From NCBI GenBank assembly GCA_945874895.1, contig CAMCIC010000006.1:62001-126000 (forward strand): a DNA stretch of 64,000 nucleotides, given 5' to 3'. The position numbers were made by a program, and so were the translations under genes. The notes under the pieces were generated by a model. It was not told the DNA's origin and made no database searches. It saw only the letters and a program-made list of their open reading frames with translations. Shown here one piece after another: positions 44,564-53,934 of the stretch; positions within the stretch are counted from its first letter, which is position 1, and every line of letters starts with the position of its first letter. Origin of the DNA: Akkermansia muciniphila (GTDB lineage Bacteria; Verrucomicrobiota; Verrucomicrobiia; Verrucomicrobiales; Akkermansiaceae).

Positions 44564-47122
44564 TCAAAGATTCCGCTCCGTAAGGATCCGAATTTGCAAG
44601 GGTTTGCCGATCTGAATGCTTCCATTGGCATCGCGCGGAGGTGCTATTTCCACGATGAACTCGCGCATCCGGCGGCCGAGGATGGCGCCGTTTTTTCCGA
44701 GTGCTTGACCTGTGACCACGATACGGAATGTTTTGCTTTGGAAACTAACGAGTGGAATCACGCGTTGCATCAGTTCCTCGCGCCCTGCGTCATCCCATGT
44801 ATTACCTGGTTGGTTGGCAATGGGATACTGCAGTGGGCTGCCGAAAAATGGATCGGTGTCCGCCGCTGGATTGCTGTAATTCCTTGGAGATGAAGGATTT
44901 TTTCGGATCATGTTGAGATCGGATAGTCCGCGCAGTGGCGCGCGATTGCGGCTTGCTATGACGGCATCGGCAAAACGATCCCCCACGATCGATTCCTTCG
45001 GCGCATACATCAGCCCCTGCTGGGGGTCATTGTTCAGCGCCTGAGCGGCGACCAGAGTGCGGAGCACTTCACGCGGAGCGGTATTCAGGTTCACGCGCGA
45101 CGTGGGGGGGAGCACACTGGCTGGAGTCAGCGTGAAAAGATCCATCAACTGAGCGGCGCGCTGGCCATCGCGATCGAACACCGCGTATTCGGGGCGCCCG
45201 ATCGCGAGAGTAAAACCACCCCCCGCGTTGGCGGATGGAGTGCCAAATGTTTCAACGGCAGTCCATTGGGAAGGGTCAAACACGTTGCCCATTTCCGCCA
45301 GCGACAACATCGGGCGATTGGCGATGTAGGCAGGAGCCATGTTGGGCTGGTTGCTGGGCAGAGCCAATGCGGTCGGAAGTCGTGAGTCAGATCCGGCCAC
45401 TGTTCCTGTGACCGACTCAGGCCCGCGATCGGGCCAGCGGGTGATGCGCACTTCCCGATAGTTTGTATTCGATATCGAAGGTTTCAAAGCGCGGCCACCC
45501 CAATTACTATTGACATCGTAGTTGTTCGCAAAGATCCAAGTATTGATGTAATAAGAAGCACGCGGGTCTCCGTGTTGTCCTATGCTGTGATCATGAGCGG
45601 GTGAAGCATTCCCCTTCCATTTGGCTTGATTCGCTCCTGCTCCCAGAGTTCCCGAGGTGCGCTGTGCATTGCCACGGGCCCAATCAATCAATATCCCGTT
45701 CCAGCGGAGGCGATAGCTGCTAGTGGTGGTAGTGGAGGAGAAATTGAGCGTGCTGGGTGGAAAGGCACCGACAGGAAATGTGTATTCTCGAGATCCGCAC
45801 AAGCGCACTGCGAAACCATTGGCTGGCAAGGAGAGTGCCTCGGGAGGGAAAGTGACTGCCGTAAAGTTTTGCACGCCCACCAGTGGAATGGTGATGCTGT
45901 GAAGATTGATGTTTTCCAGTTGATACGTGCCGTTGACGCTTTGATTGCTGGGATTCCACAGCTCGACATAGGTTGTCACACGGATCGTGAGGGAGCTGGC
46001 CGTGCTACCAGTCCATTCGTAGCGATCGAAGATTTCATTGACAAAAGGATAGCTGTCCACACCCCGATAACCCGTGCCGACGGTGGCATCGCCATCGGGA
46101 TCGGCGTAGTCGATGATACTAGCCGCGATGGTTTTTGAGTAGTTTTCTCCTGTGGGGAATCCACCTTTGCGAGCCTCGAACAAGGGGAGGTTGCGAGTGA
46201 TGTGGCTCGCAATGCCATCAACATTTTTTTGTTGGATGAGTTCCGTCAGATTTTTTGCCGGTTGTCCTGCGTCTGCATATCCGAACCCATGCGGAATGAG
46301 CGGCGTGAAACGAGAGTTTTTCGGCAATTGATAGGTGATGTAGGGTTCGATTTTCGCTGCTTCGGTTTCTCCGATGAGTGGGCGAATGCTGGCTGCGCTG
46401 CGCAGTTTGTCCCTTCGGGCGATGAGAGAGTCGTGAGGACCGGCGGTGACGGTGTCAGAGTTTGGCTTAAAAATCGTGTAGTATTGAATTTCTCGCGGTG
46501 AGAGTCCTTGATTGCGGGGTTCTGCCCCCGCGTTTGCGCCATCGATGCGCCCCCTCAGATCTTCGACCCACCAGGCATAGCGGGTGGTGTAGGTAGAGTC
46601 GGGAGAGGAGACATCGATCCAGGCGCCACGGGGAACCTGACGGTCGTAATGGCCCAAAGAAATCAGCTGTTCGGTCGAAAAGTTGCGGAGTTGGTTGCTG
46701 ATGGCCGCCCCGTCGATCTGTGAAGCCCCGCCGGAGATTTCGCGCAATCCACTGACGAAGGGAAGCACGCGCCAGAGCTTACGAGTCGTATCGTATTGGG
46801 CGCCGAAGGTGAAAAATTGCTCGCGTGAAGGCTGGCTCGTGGAGGCGGGAATGAGTGGAGAGAAGGGGTCGTCGATGCGAAAGACCAGAGTGTCATCACG
46901 TCCGGCCACGGGGCTGATGGTGGCGATGGCATCGGCGAGACCGCTTTGCACTGCCATATCGGCGCGAGTGGCATCGGAATACGAACGTGCGGTTTTTCGT
47001 TCAAGTGTTAGCAAGCCGAGCAAGCTCATGAGCAAGAGCAGCATGCCGGCGATGGCCATGATCGTCATGGGCAAAGCGAATCCTCGCAGGTGCAGATGGG
47101 AGTTTGTGGTGGCGTTGGTCAT
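44564..47122 (-). CDS. Verru_Chthon cassette protein A-like (PilX/GspK-type)
   Basis: The ATG at 47122 overlaps the previous stop (TGATG); a start at 47206 would lie inside that gene. The 852-residue product begins with a short basic leader and a prepilin-like RGFALPMTIMAIAGMLLLLMSL helix that lacks the usual Glu at +5, as in PilX/GspK minor pseudopilins. A long Ser/Thr/Asn-rich extracytoplasmic region follows. The arrangement with three small pseudopilin genes matches the cassette defined from Verrucomicrobium spinosum and Chthoniobacter flavus (protein A, TIGR02600, from memory). Function of the cassette is unknown; a tip complex of a pilus-like secretion device is a reasonable guess. Confidence 0.8.
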   Translation of the reverse strand: MTNATTNSHLHLRGFALPMTIMAIAGMLLLLMSLLGLLTLERKTARSYSDATRADMAVQSGLADAIATISPVAGRDDTLVFRIDDPFSPLIPASTSQPSREQFFTFGAQYDTTRKLWRVLPFVSGLREISGGASQIDGAAISNQLRNFSTEQLISLGHYDRQVPRGAWIDVSSPDSTYTTRYAWWVEDLRGRIDGANAGAEPRNQGLSPREIQYYTIFKPNSDTVTAGPHDSLIARRDKLRSAASIRPLIGETEAAKIEPYITYQLPKNSRFTPLIPHGFGYADAGQPAKNLTELIQQKNVDGIASHITRNLPLFEARKGGFPTGENYSKTIAASIIDYADPDGDATVGTGYRGVDSYPFVNEIFDRYEWTGSTASSLTIRVTTYVELWNPSNQSVNGTYQLENINLHSITIPLVGVQNFTAVTFPPEALSLPANGFAVRLCGSREYTFPVGAFPPSTLNFSSTTTTSSYRLRWNGILIDWARGNAQRTSGTLGAGANQAKWKGNASPAHDHSIGQHGDPRASYYINTWIFANNYDVNSNWGGRALKPSISNTNYREVRITRWPDRGPESVTGTVAGSDSRLPTALALPSNQPNMAPAYIANRPMLSLAEMGNVFDPSQWTAVETFGTPSANAGGGFTLAIGRPEYAVFDRDGQRAAQLMDLFTLTPASVLPPTSRVNLNTAPREVLRTLVAAQALNNDPQQGLMYAPKESIVGDRFADAVIASRNRAPLRGLSDLNMIRKNPSSPRNYSNPAADTDPFFGSPLQYPIANQPGNTWDDAGREELMQRVIPLVSFQSKTFRIVVTGQALGKNGAILGRRMREFIVEIAPPRDANGSIQIGKPLQIRILTERNL

Positions 47123-47868
47123 CAGGGGTTCAGAACGATGCGGTGAACATGACGTTTTACGGCCTCCCGTTGCTTGAGATCCGTGCTGCGGGATAAGGCG
47201 AGCCATTGGCTTTCAGTGTTCAGCCGTTGGGCGGTGAAGTCATCGATGAGATCGAGCGTGATCTCGATGCGTTCGGGAGTCGTTTCCAACTGCGGGTTCC
47301 AGGTTTGCCAGTTGCCTTTGGCATCGCGTTGCTGACCGATGACCTGGAAGTTGAGGATGTTGTAGGCGATGGGATCATCGGTAGCGGGATCATACGAAGG
47401 AAAAGGAGCGGTTTGTCCTCCGTCCAGCAGTTGTTGGGTGGCGGCACCACTGAGAGTGCGGCGAAACAATTTAGGCGACGAGCTATTGCGATCATCAGCG
47501 GAGAATGAGATGTAATACACACATGCCATCAGATCGCCGGTGGCATTGCTTTCTTGGGAATCACGCGTGCGGATGAAGCAGAATTCCGATTGTTGGGCAG
47601 GATTCGTTCGTAGAAAAAAGCGAGTGCCTTCCAAACGAGAGGAAAGATCGTTATCCATGAAGTGGAAAAGCGATCGCAGATCGGCGAGAGTGGTGACCTT
47701 GCGCTGGGAAATGCGGTAATTGGTGCTGGATTGACCCACTAAGCTGAAAAGTGCGATCATGAGCATCGACGTCACCGCCATGGCGGTGAGCAATTCCACC
47801 AAGGAAAACCCCGCGATCCAGAGGGGCGAACGCGGCGACTTTGACTTTGGTGGGAGAGAAAGCTTCAT
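47122..47868 (-). CDS. Verru_Chthon cassette protein C-like pseudopilin
   Basis: The 248-residue product has a basic leader and a type IV prepilin motif: GFSLVELL (cleavage after Gly20, Glu at +5) with a hydrophobic helix, then a globular beta-rich domain. It resembles GspJ-sized minor pseudopilins and corresponds to cassette protein C by size and order. The start overlaps the cassette B stop by 4 bp (ATGA) and its stop overlaps cassette A's start by one base. Confidence 0.8.
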   Translation of the reverse strand: MKLSLPPKSKSPRSPLWIAGFSLVELLTAMAVTSMLMIALFSLVGQSSTNYRISQRKVTTLADLRSLFHFMDNDLSSRLEGTRFFLRTNPAQQSEFCFIRTRDSQESNATGDLMACVYYISFSADDRNSSSPKLFRRTLSGAATQQLLDGGQTAPFPSYDPATDDPIAYNILNFQVIGQQRDAKGNWQTWNPQLETTPERIEITLDLIDDFTAQRLNTESQWLALSRSTDLKQREAVKRHVHRIVLNP

Positions 47869-48401
47869 GGCGTGATCTGTCTCGGGATAAGCACGGTGTA
47901 GGCGCAGGGATTTCTTTTGGCCAATGGAGCCTTGGCATTGTGAGCTACGGTGATTTGTACTCTCGCCAGAAGGTTTTCGGTGGTCGTGATATTGGCGGGA
48001 TTTTGCCTTTGGGAATGAACGCTGACCAGATAGACCGCTTGGGGATGGCGAGATCCGTTGAGATAATCATGGCTAGTGCCACGAAAGAGGAAACGGCCCT
48101 CGGCATCGAAAAGCAGGACTTCAGGCGCATTGGCCGAGGCGAAATTCGGAAACGATGGAGCCGGCGTGAACATGGCCGAGGGGAGATTGCGCCAGGCATC
48201 GGTGAGTTCCCGTTGTATGGTGCGTGCCAACCATGCCGAGCGGGTGTCGGTTTCTGCATGGATGCGACTGCGGGTGCTGACGGCAGTGGCGGAAAGCACC
48301 AGCGGTACTGCGACAGCGATGACGCCTAATGCGATGACTGTCTCCATCAACGTGAGTCCGCGACGGTGCAGTCGTTTGATCTGGGGGAGATGCAGCTTCA
48401 T
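47865..48401 (-). CDS. Verru_Chthon cassette protein B-like pseudopilin
   Basis: A 178-residue protein with a basic leader and prepilin motif RGLTLMETVIALGVIAVA (cleavage after Gly15, Glu20 at +5), then a small globular domain. It fits a GspI-like minor pseudopilin and cassette protein B. Both ends overlap neighbours by 4 bp, so the cassette is translated as a coupled unit. Confidence 0.8.
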   Translation of the reverse strand: MKLHLPQIKRLHRRGLTLMETVIALGVIAVAVPLVLSATAVSTRSRIHAETDTRSAWLARTIQRELTDAWRNLPSAMFTPAPSFPNFASANAPEVLLFDAEGRFLFRGTSHDYLNGSRHPQAVYLVSVHSQRQNPANITTTENLLARVQITVAHNAKAPLAKRNPCAYTVLIPRQITP

Positions 48402-49087
48402 GGCGGGTCAAGTTGTCGGGCTCGGCCTGTGAGGCGATTGATCTGCAGCACATCATACGAGACCTTGCCGCCGTTTTTTTCCGTGGCCGTGAGTTGGCCT
48501 CCACTGACTTTGCCTTGACCGAGTGTGATTTCCATCACCCCGTTCGCAGGAGAGACGATCTGACCGGTAGGAGAAAAAACAATTACGGCACCCGTGATGG
48601 ATCGCCGAGAGATCGTCATGGGTGAGCGCAGGGATTGTTCCATAATCGTGGGTCGCGGATGGCGTGATGCTGCCTGAGACATCACCAGAACATTTCCGGG
48701 CAGCGATTCCCACCGCTGTAGCAACTGAGTGATTTGGTAGCTGCCAGCGGAATGGCCGGGAGTGGCAACCCACTTCACCTCGGCGAGCCCCAGCATTTTT
48801 CCGCCCAAATCCGCACCAGCGGCGTAGTCGGGAATGATCACGGCAGTGGCATTTCCCGTCGCGATTGCATGGGAGCGCGCGCGTTGCAGATGCCCCTTCA
48901 CCAATTCCCTCGCGCCTTGGCGGGCACGCTGGTTGGATTTCATAAAAACCGGTGCGGTTGCCAGCATGAGAATCATCAAAATGACCATCACCACCATCAA
49001 CTCGGTCAGTGAAAAACCCTGCCTCGTGCCAATCCATCTTCTAGGCAGGGGCAAACGGAATTTCAACTGGAGGGCTCGTATTGCCAT
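48398..49087 (-). CDS. Verru_Chthon cassette protein D-like pseudopilin
   Basis: The ATG at 49087 gives a 229-residue protein with a basic leader of usual length; the frame stays open to 49156 but the extra residues look non-coding. The prepilin motif is GFSLTELMVVMVILMIL (cleavage after Gly24, Glu29 at +5), followed by a GspH-like globular domain. It is the first gene of the cassette. The 91-bp gap upstream (49088-49178) contains a small CCGTG/CACGG hairpin without a usable T-run. Confidence 0.8.
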   Translation of the reverse strand: MAIRALQLKFRLPLPRRWIGTRQGFSLTELMVVMVILMILMLATAPVFMKSNQRARQGARELVKGHLQRARSHAIATGNATAVIIPDYAAGADLGGKMLGLAEVKWVATPGHSAGSYQITQLLQRWESLPGNVLVMSQAASRHPRPTIMEQSLRSPMTISRRSITGAVIVFSPTGQIVSPANGVMEITLGQGKVSGGQLTATEKNGGKVSYDVLQINRLTGRARQLDPP

Positions 49088-49178
49088 GGATACCAATGGG
49101 CTGGTAGCAGAATTAATGCCAGCACCATGTAAATACGATACGTGCCGTGTCGCCACGGTTATTATTGTGACCGATCCG

Positions 49179-50717
49179 TCACTCGGAGCGCGACAGTGTT
49201 TGCAATCCGCGTTGTAGGAGACTCTGGTCGATCATGTTCGACATTTCGTCATTCAGATAGATCACCAGATTTTCGTCTATGAATTCAATGCTATGAGCAT
49301 CACTGGAAATTGGCAGGGCCTGGAAGGCGCGAATCAATTCCTTCATGTTACGTACTGGCTTGCCATTGACCTTTTTGATCATGAGGTTGCGCATGCTTTC
49401 GTAGCCCATCGTTGCCTGGGTAGGGATCACGCCAGTCAGGCAGATCATGCGGTCGTGCTCCGCTTGATAGGCCTCCGGATTGGCAAAGGCATCCAGGAAA
49501 TTCAATGGCGCCCGTGCTTCCCATTCCTCGCCATAGGCCTCCAATAGCGGGCGTGTGAGTTCTTGGAACATCATGCCACCCTTGATGAGGAAATTCGGCG
49601 CTTTGCCAAATTGGTAGTTTGGCACAAGGCGGGTGCTTTCCTCTTGTCGTGACAAGGTCACGTCCGCCGTTAGGGCTTGTCCACCACGCCACAGAGCGAG
49701 TCGAATGACATCACCCGCTGATTTGTTCCCTCGAACCAATTGCACCCAAGGCAGCGATCCGTAGGTTTCATCTTTGTAGAATCCACGCCGATCGATGGTC
49801 TTGCCATCGATGGACAGAATGACATCGCCAGGTGCGATTTTGGCCACGTCGGCCGCTGATCCCTTGCGCACTTTGCTGACGTATATGCCGCCTTCCGTAT
49901 CGGGGATTTTTAAGTAGGAGCGGAAATGCAAATCCTCAGTCGCACTGATGCTGACACCCAAATTAGGAAAGCCCTGATAGGTTTCTTTCTGAGATTCCAT
50001 TACGAAACGCGAAATCAGAGGCGTTGCGATCACATCACTGATTTGATCTTTGGCGTCATAGGAACTGAGAATGCCAGCAAGCTTCCCGTCATTGAAGACG
50101 GGCAGAGAAAAGGAGGATGCGGATGATTGCATGGAGGCCTTGACGCGGAAGGTGAGAAACAGTTGTCCGGGCAAAAAGGTGGCTCGCACATCTGCCGATA
50201 GAAGTTGCCCACTGGTGATCAGGCTTTGCCCATTATCCTCGACTTGCACGATTTCAAGGGTATCGCGCAGAGGGGGGCTGTCAGCAATCTCGAGGGATTT
50301 CATTCCATCGAAAAATTTTGGCACCTCGCCTTCATCGGCCAATCGCAGCAGAGCGAGGTTTGCCTCGTAGTCCACATTTGCCACCTCGGCGCGTGCGCGC
50401 CGGGTGCCATCGGTGGATTCGAGTTCCACCAAAGTCGCATCGGCCACCATCTCGGCCGTGGTGATGACGTGGTGATCGTTTACAATGGCTGCTAACGAGC
50501 GGCGGCGACGCGGCGGGTTTTTTTCCCAGGGTTGGGTAATGCTCCAGTTTTGCAGGGTGGAATTGACACGGACTACAGAGAGGTGCGTTTCGTCGCTGAC
50601 GCCCGACTGTGAGGACGCGATCTCTTGATCGGAAGGAGATGTCTTTCCTGCAGATGGGGAACCGGATCTTTCGCAAGCGACCAGCACGAAGAGCAGTAGG
50701 AATGGGAGTATTTTCAT
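49179..50717 (-). CDS. Lipoprotein trypsin-like PDZ pseudoprotease (HtrA paralogue)
   Basis: The 512-residue product starts with a lipobox (VLVAC, Cys15). Its middle part aligns with the trypsin-like domain of the upstream paralogue, but every catalytic residue is replaced: the His site is Glu89 (TTAEMV), the Asp site Asn120 (EANLALL) and the Ser site Phe203 (in SSFSLP instead of GNSGGP). A PDZ domain follows (about 265-350; VRKGSAADVAKIAPGDVILSIDG), then a second region with a degenerate PDZ-like end. It is probably a binding or regulatory partner rather than a protease. It lies 14 bp after the active paralogue, in the same transcript. Confidence 0.82.
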   Translation of the reverse strand: MKILPFLLLFVLVACERSGSPSAGKTSPSDQEIASSQSGVSDETHLSVVRVNSTLQNWSITQPWEKNPPRRRRSLAAIVNDHHVITTAEMVADATLVELESTDGTRRARAEVANVDYEANLALLRLADEGEVPKFFDGMKSLEIADSPPLRDTLEIVQVEDNGQSLITSGQLLSADVRATFLPGQLFLTFRVKASMQSSASSFSLPVFNDGKLAGILSSYDAKDQISDVIATPLISRFVMESQKETYQGFPNLGVSISATEDLHFRSYLKIPDTEGGIYVSKVRKGSAADVAKIAPGDVILSIDGKTIDRRGFYKDETYGSLPWVQLVRGNKSAGDVIRLALWRGGQALTADVTLSRQEESTRLVPNYQFGKAPNFLIKGGMMFQELTRPLLEAYGEEWEARAPLNFLDAFANPEAYQAEHDRMICLTGVIPTQATMGYESMRNLMIKKVNGKPVRNMKELIRAFQALPISSDAHSIEFIDENLVIYLNDEMSNMIDQSLLQRGLQTLSRSE

Positions 50718-50731
50718 GGGAAGTCGTTCGG

Positions 50732-52216
50732 TTAGCGTGCGTTCAAATTGCTGAGGCGGGGGATGTTGTAGTTTTTCTTCACTCGCTCGTTAGCGGCGGG
50801 GATTTGCGCCGCTGGGAGAACCAGTGGTCGATCCACGCCCATTAGCTCGATGACAAAATATTCAGGAGTCGTTTTGGGATGAAGCAGTTCCTCGACCTGC
50901 GCGAGAGAAGTCACTTTATTGCCATTGATGGATTTCACCGCTCTCCCGGTATAACTGGGCAAGGAGCTGTTCAGTTCATCTGCCAATACATCGGTGAGAA
51001 TCACAACGTCCTCATATTCTTGAAACAGCCCTTTGGATACGTAATCGGAATAAAGACGTCGCACCGTCACATCGCGAAATGAGGCCGTGGCGAAAAGGTT
51101 GGTGTCGAGAGGCTGAAACAGCAGGCCTGCGAAGATGATGTAGCGTGGTTTTTCCTCATACTTGATCGCATACATGCGCGACTGGGGCAGTGTCTTGAGG
51201 GTTGCCGCTAGTTCGAGATTTTTGCCATCGCGAATGACTCTCAACTTGACCTGATCCCCAGCGAATTTTCTTTCCACGATTTCATGCATGTTGACCTTTT
51301 CCCCATCGATCAGGATCGAGCCATTGGCATCAATGCTGTGATCGTCGATGGAGAGCAGAACATCTCCTGGTTTCAATTGTCCGTCACAACTCCCGGTGGC
51401 CGTGACGCTGGTAACCAATACTCCATTGCTGTTGTTGGGCAGTTTGAGTGCCTCGCGCATCGCGGGGTTGATCAGCGGAAATTCAGAGATCCCGAGGTCA
51501 GTGTATTCATCGTAGCGTCCGTCCTGCACATCCTTCAAAAAACGGTTCACGACGGGGGTGGGAATGATGTATCCGGTGTTGTCAGCCTCGGTGAGTCCTT
51601 GGAAGGCCACTCCCACCACTTTGTTGTCTTGCAATACCGGACCACCCGAGTTGCCGGGATTGATGGCGGCATCGATTTGCACGATGAGATGAGAGTCGGC
51701 GCGCGAGTGAGAGTAGGGTTGGAAGTCGATGCGTGATACCACACCGCGGGTCACGGACAACCTTTCGCCACCGATGGGATAGCCGATGACCCTGACCTGT
51801 GATTCCAATTGCGGAACTGCCTGACTGATCGAGAAAACCGGAAGTTTTTCAAATGGGGTGAAGTCGTCCACTGACAGGATGGCGAGGTCGCAATCGTGTG
51901 CGATGTGTTCCACCTTGGCCCGGTGTTTTTCCGGTGATCCATAAATGTTGATGAGAAATCGTTGGCCATTGGACACCACGTGGGCATTCGTGAGAAACTT
52001 GTTGGGCCCTATCAAGAAGCCGGTGCCGATGCCACCGCCGAAACGGCCCGCATTCCAGGGAGTGCTGTAGTTGGGCACTTGGGTGGCGACTTCGATGCGG
52101 ACAACGGAACGGTAGATTTCCGAGGCCGTGGGCGCGGCATTTGTGGGAGTTGCGGGCGCGGCTTCTTGCCCGAGAGCAGATAGGCAGAGGATGAGGCAGA
52201 GAGGAAGAAATTTCAT
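50732..52216 (-). CDS. HtrA/Deg-like serine protease with PDZ domains
   Basis: The 494-residue protein has a signal peptide (MKFLPLCLILCLSALG) and a trypsin-like domain with an intact triad: His79 (FLTNAHVV), Asp110 (HDCDLAIL) and Ser190 (NPGNSGGPV). A PDZ domain follows (about 265-345), then a longer C-terminal region ending in a second PDZ-like unit. The order resembles plant Deg9-type proteases more than DegP. A periplasmic role in degrading or checking misfolded exported proteins is expected. It is the first gene of the pair with the pseudoprotease. Confidence 0.9.
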   Translation of the reverse strand: MKFLPLCLILCLSALGQEAAPATPTNAAPTASEIYRSVVRIEVATQVPNYSTPWNAGRFGGGIGTGFLIGPNKFLTNAHVVSNGQRFLINIYGSPEKHRAKVEHIAHDCDLAILSVDDFTPFEKLPVFSISQAVPQLESQVRVIGYPIGGERLSVTRGVVSRIDFQPYSHSRADSHLIVQIDAAINPGNSGGPVLQDNKVVGVAFQGLTEADNTGYIIPTPVVNRFLKDVQDGRYDEYTDLGISEFPLINPAMREALKLPNNSNGVLVTSVTATGSCDGQLKPGDVLLSIDDHSIDANGSILIDGEKVNMHEIVERKFAGDQVKLRVIRDGKNLELAATLKTLPQSRMYAIKYEEKPRYIIFAGLLFQPLDTNLFATASFRDVTVRRLYSDYVSKGLFQEYEDVVILTDVLADELNSSLPSYTGRAVKSINGNKVTSLAQVEELLHPKTTPEYFVIELMGVDRPLVLPAAQIPAANERVKKNYNIPRLSNLNAR

Positions 52217-52698
52217 GGTTGTTAGAAAAAAGCGGGATCAAAAAGCGATAAGGCTAGGCTGAGGATCGGGAGTGCCATGGAGCGACAAAGTCAAATTCCG
52301 TGACGCCGATCGTATCAGGCCATGTCACCAAGCCTGTCATTCATTCTTGTGAGAGTCAGATTTTTTGATGGGAGATTGCCACTTGTAGCCATTTTCGCGC
52401 GCCGCACATCCAGCCGCCGCTCCTACCTCGAGAGGCGCATCGGAACTTGCGATGATTGGAAAAAGGGTCATCGCGTTGCGCGAGAAGTTCGAATGCTGTG
52501 TCATAAGACACCCATAGCGGAACAGCGCGCGGTGTCAATGGCGAAGCAAGTGGTGAGAGGAATCCATGGATGTGTGGGGAGATGTCACAGGGCTGCTTGA
52601 TAAGTCAGTTCCATGATTTTAGGAGATTCCATGCGATGGCCGCGAGCATCTGGGGACGCGGCATTGACAGCGGGTTGGTGGATTTTTAGACTGTGGTC
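52217..52698. other. 482-bp intergenic region with no recognised feature
   Basis: The gap separates the divergent HtrA-like gene (minus) and flavoprotein gene (plus), so both promoters should lie here. One short frame (52322-52600) shows an Arg/Cys-rich, low-quality translation and is not called. I see no tRNA, terminator or clear operator. Confidence 0.6.
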
Positions 52699-53934
52699 AT
52701 GGATCGTGATTCGCCGCCGCATGTGGTTGTAATTGGCGGCGGCCCTGCAGGCTTGTTCGCGGCGGAAACCGCATCGGCAGCAGGTGCGCGTGTGAGTCTT
52801 TATGAAGCGAAAGCGTCGGTGGGAAGAAAATTGCTAGTGGCAGGAAGAGGCGGTTTGAATCTCACACATGGCGAGGTTCCTGAGCGATTTGTTTCTCGTT
52901 ATGATGGCAACGGTATGCCTGAAACCTGGTGGCGCAATTGCTTGACGGACTTTACACCGGAAATGTTGCGTGCTTGGGCGAAAGGGCTCGGCATCGAAAC
53001 ATTTCAGCAACGCACTGGCCGGGTCTATCCCCGAGAAATGAAGGCCGCGCCATTGCTGCGACGCTGGGTTGAGCGCTTGCGCGCGCAGAAAGTGACATTG
53101 TTTGTCAAGCATCGGTGGGTGGGATGGGGCGAGGGAACTTCGCCTGAGTTGCGATTTTCCTCTCCCGATGGTGAGGTTCGGGTCGTGGCGGATGCGGTCA
53201 TTCTCGCGCTGGGTGGAGCCTCTTGGTCGATCACGGGTTCGGATGGTCGATGGGTAGGCATAATGCAAGATGCCGCGGTCAAGGTCAGCCCTTGGCAGCC
53301 TGCAAATTGCGGGTGGGAAGTCGCATGGCCAGAGAAATTGATCCCGGAGATCGAGGGGCAGCCCATGAAAAACCTTGCGGCTGCGGCGGGTGAAAAGCGT
53401 GTCGTGGGCGAGTTGATGCTCACGCGATATGGGCTAGAAGGGGGCATCCTGTATCAGCTGGGCCCGGCCCTGCGGGCCATGCCTGTGCCGGAAATCGTTC
53501 TCGATGCAAAACCGGATTTTTCCGAGGCCGTGCTGTTGCGGAAGATCGAATCAGTAAAGAAAAACTTTTTATCGGAAGCGGTTACTCGCTGGCGATTGTC
53601 TCCCTCCACTCATGCTCTGTTGCGATGGGCGGCGGAGCGCGATGGATGCGAACGTGCGGAGGATTTTGTGCGACTGGTGAAATGCCTGAGGTTGCCGCTT
53701 TTGCGACCACGTCCCATCGAAGAGGCGATTTCCTCGGCTGGCGGTGTGGCGTGGAGCGAGTTGAATGATGATTTGTCGCTGCGAAAGATTCCCTCTGTTT
53801 TTATGGCGGGAGAAATGATCGATTGGGAAGCGCCTACCGGTGGTTATTTGATGCAAGGCTGTTTCGCGATGGGTCGCCTTGCGGCGATGGGGGCGCTTGC
53901 TTTCTGCGATAAAGCCCGTAGGATGCCTCTCTGA
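52699..53934 (+). CDS. HI0933-family NAD(P)/FAD-dependent flavoprotein
   Basis: I start at the ATG at 52699; a GTG at 52693 is possible. The 411-residue product opens with the FAD-binding VVVIGGGPAGLFAAETA motif, followed by GRKLLVAGRGGLNLTH, a variant of the family signature GxGRCN, and ends with GGYLMQGCFAMGRLAAMGA, the second dinucleotide-contacting region. It matches the TIGR03862/HI0933 (BaiN-like) flavoproteins, which are cytoplasmic oxidoreductases of mostly unknown substrate. The next gene begins immediately after its stop. Confidence 0.88.
   Translation: MDRDSPPHVVVIGGGPAGLFAAETASAAGARVSLYEAKASVGRKLLVAGRGGLNLTHGEVPERFVSRYDGNGMPETWWRNCLTDFTPEMLRAWAKGLGIETFQQRTGRVYPREMKAAPLLRRWVERLRAQKVTLFVKHRWVGWGEGTSPELRFSSPDGEVRVVADAVILALGGASWSITGSDGRWVGIMQDAAVKVSPWQPANCGWEVAWPEKLIPEIEGQPMKNLAAAAGEKRVVGELMLTRYGLEGGILYQLGPALRAMPVPEIVLDAKPDFSEAVLLRKIESVKKNFLSEAVTRWRLSPSTHALLRWAAERDGCERAEDFVRLVKCLRLPLLRPRPIEEAISSAGGVAWSELNDDLSLRKIPSVFMAGEMIDWEAPTGGYLMQGCFAMGRLAAMGALAFCDKARRMPL

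Noticed and set aside
44495-44893. Plus-strand frame of 132 codons over the end of cassette protein A
   Set aside because: It overlaps the well-supported minus-strand gene and its translation shows no domain.
49145-49158. CCGTG/CACGG hairpin between the pseudoprotease and pseudopilin cassette as a terminator
   Set aside because: No T-run follows on the minus strand, where a terminator would be needed. The T-rich side faces the plus strand, which has no gene ending here.
52440-52520. tRNA-like TTCGAAT stretch near 52488
   Set aside because: The base after TTCGAAT is G rather than the required C, and no T-stem or acceptor stem can be formed around it.
52322-52600. Short plus-strand frame in the 482-bp gap
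   Set aside because: The translation is rich in Arg, Cys and His with no signal peptide or domain, and codon use differs from neighbours. A real promoter region for two divergent genes is expected here.
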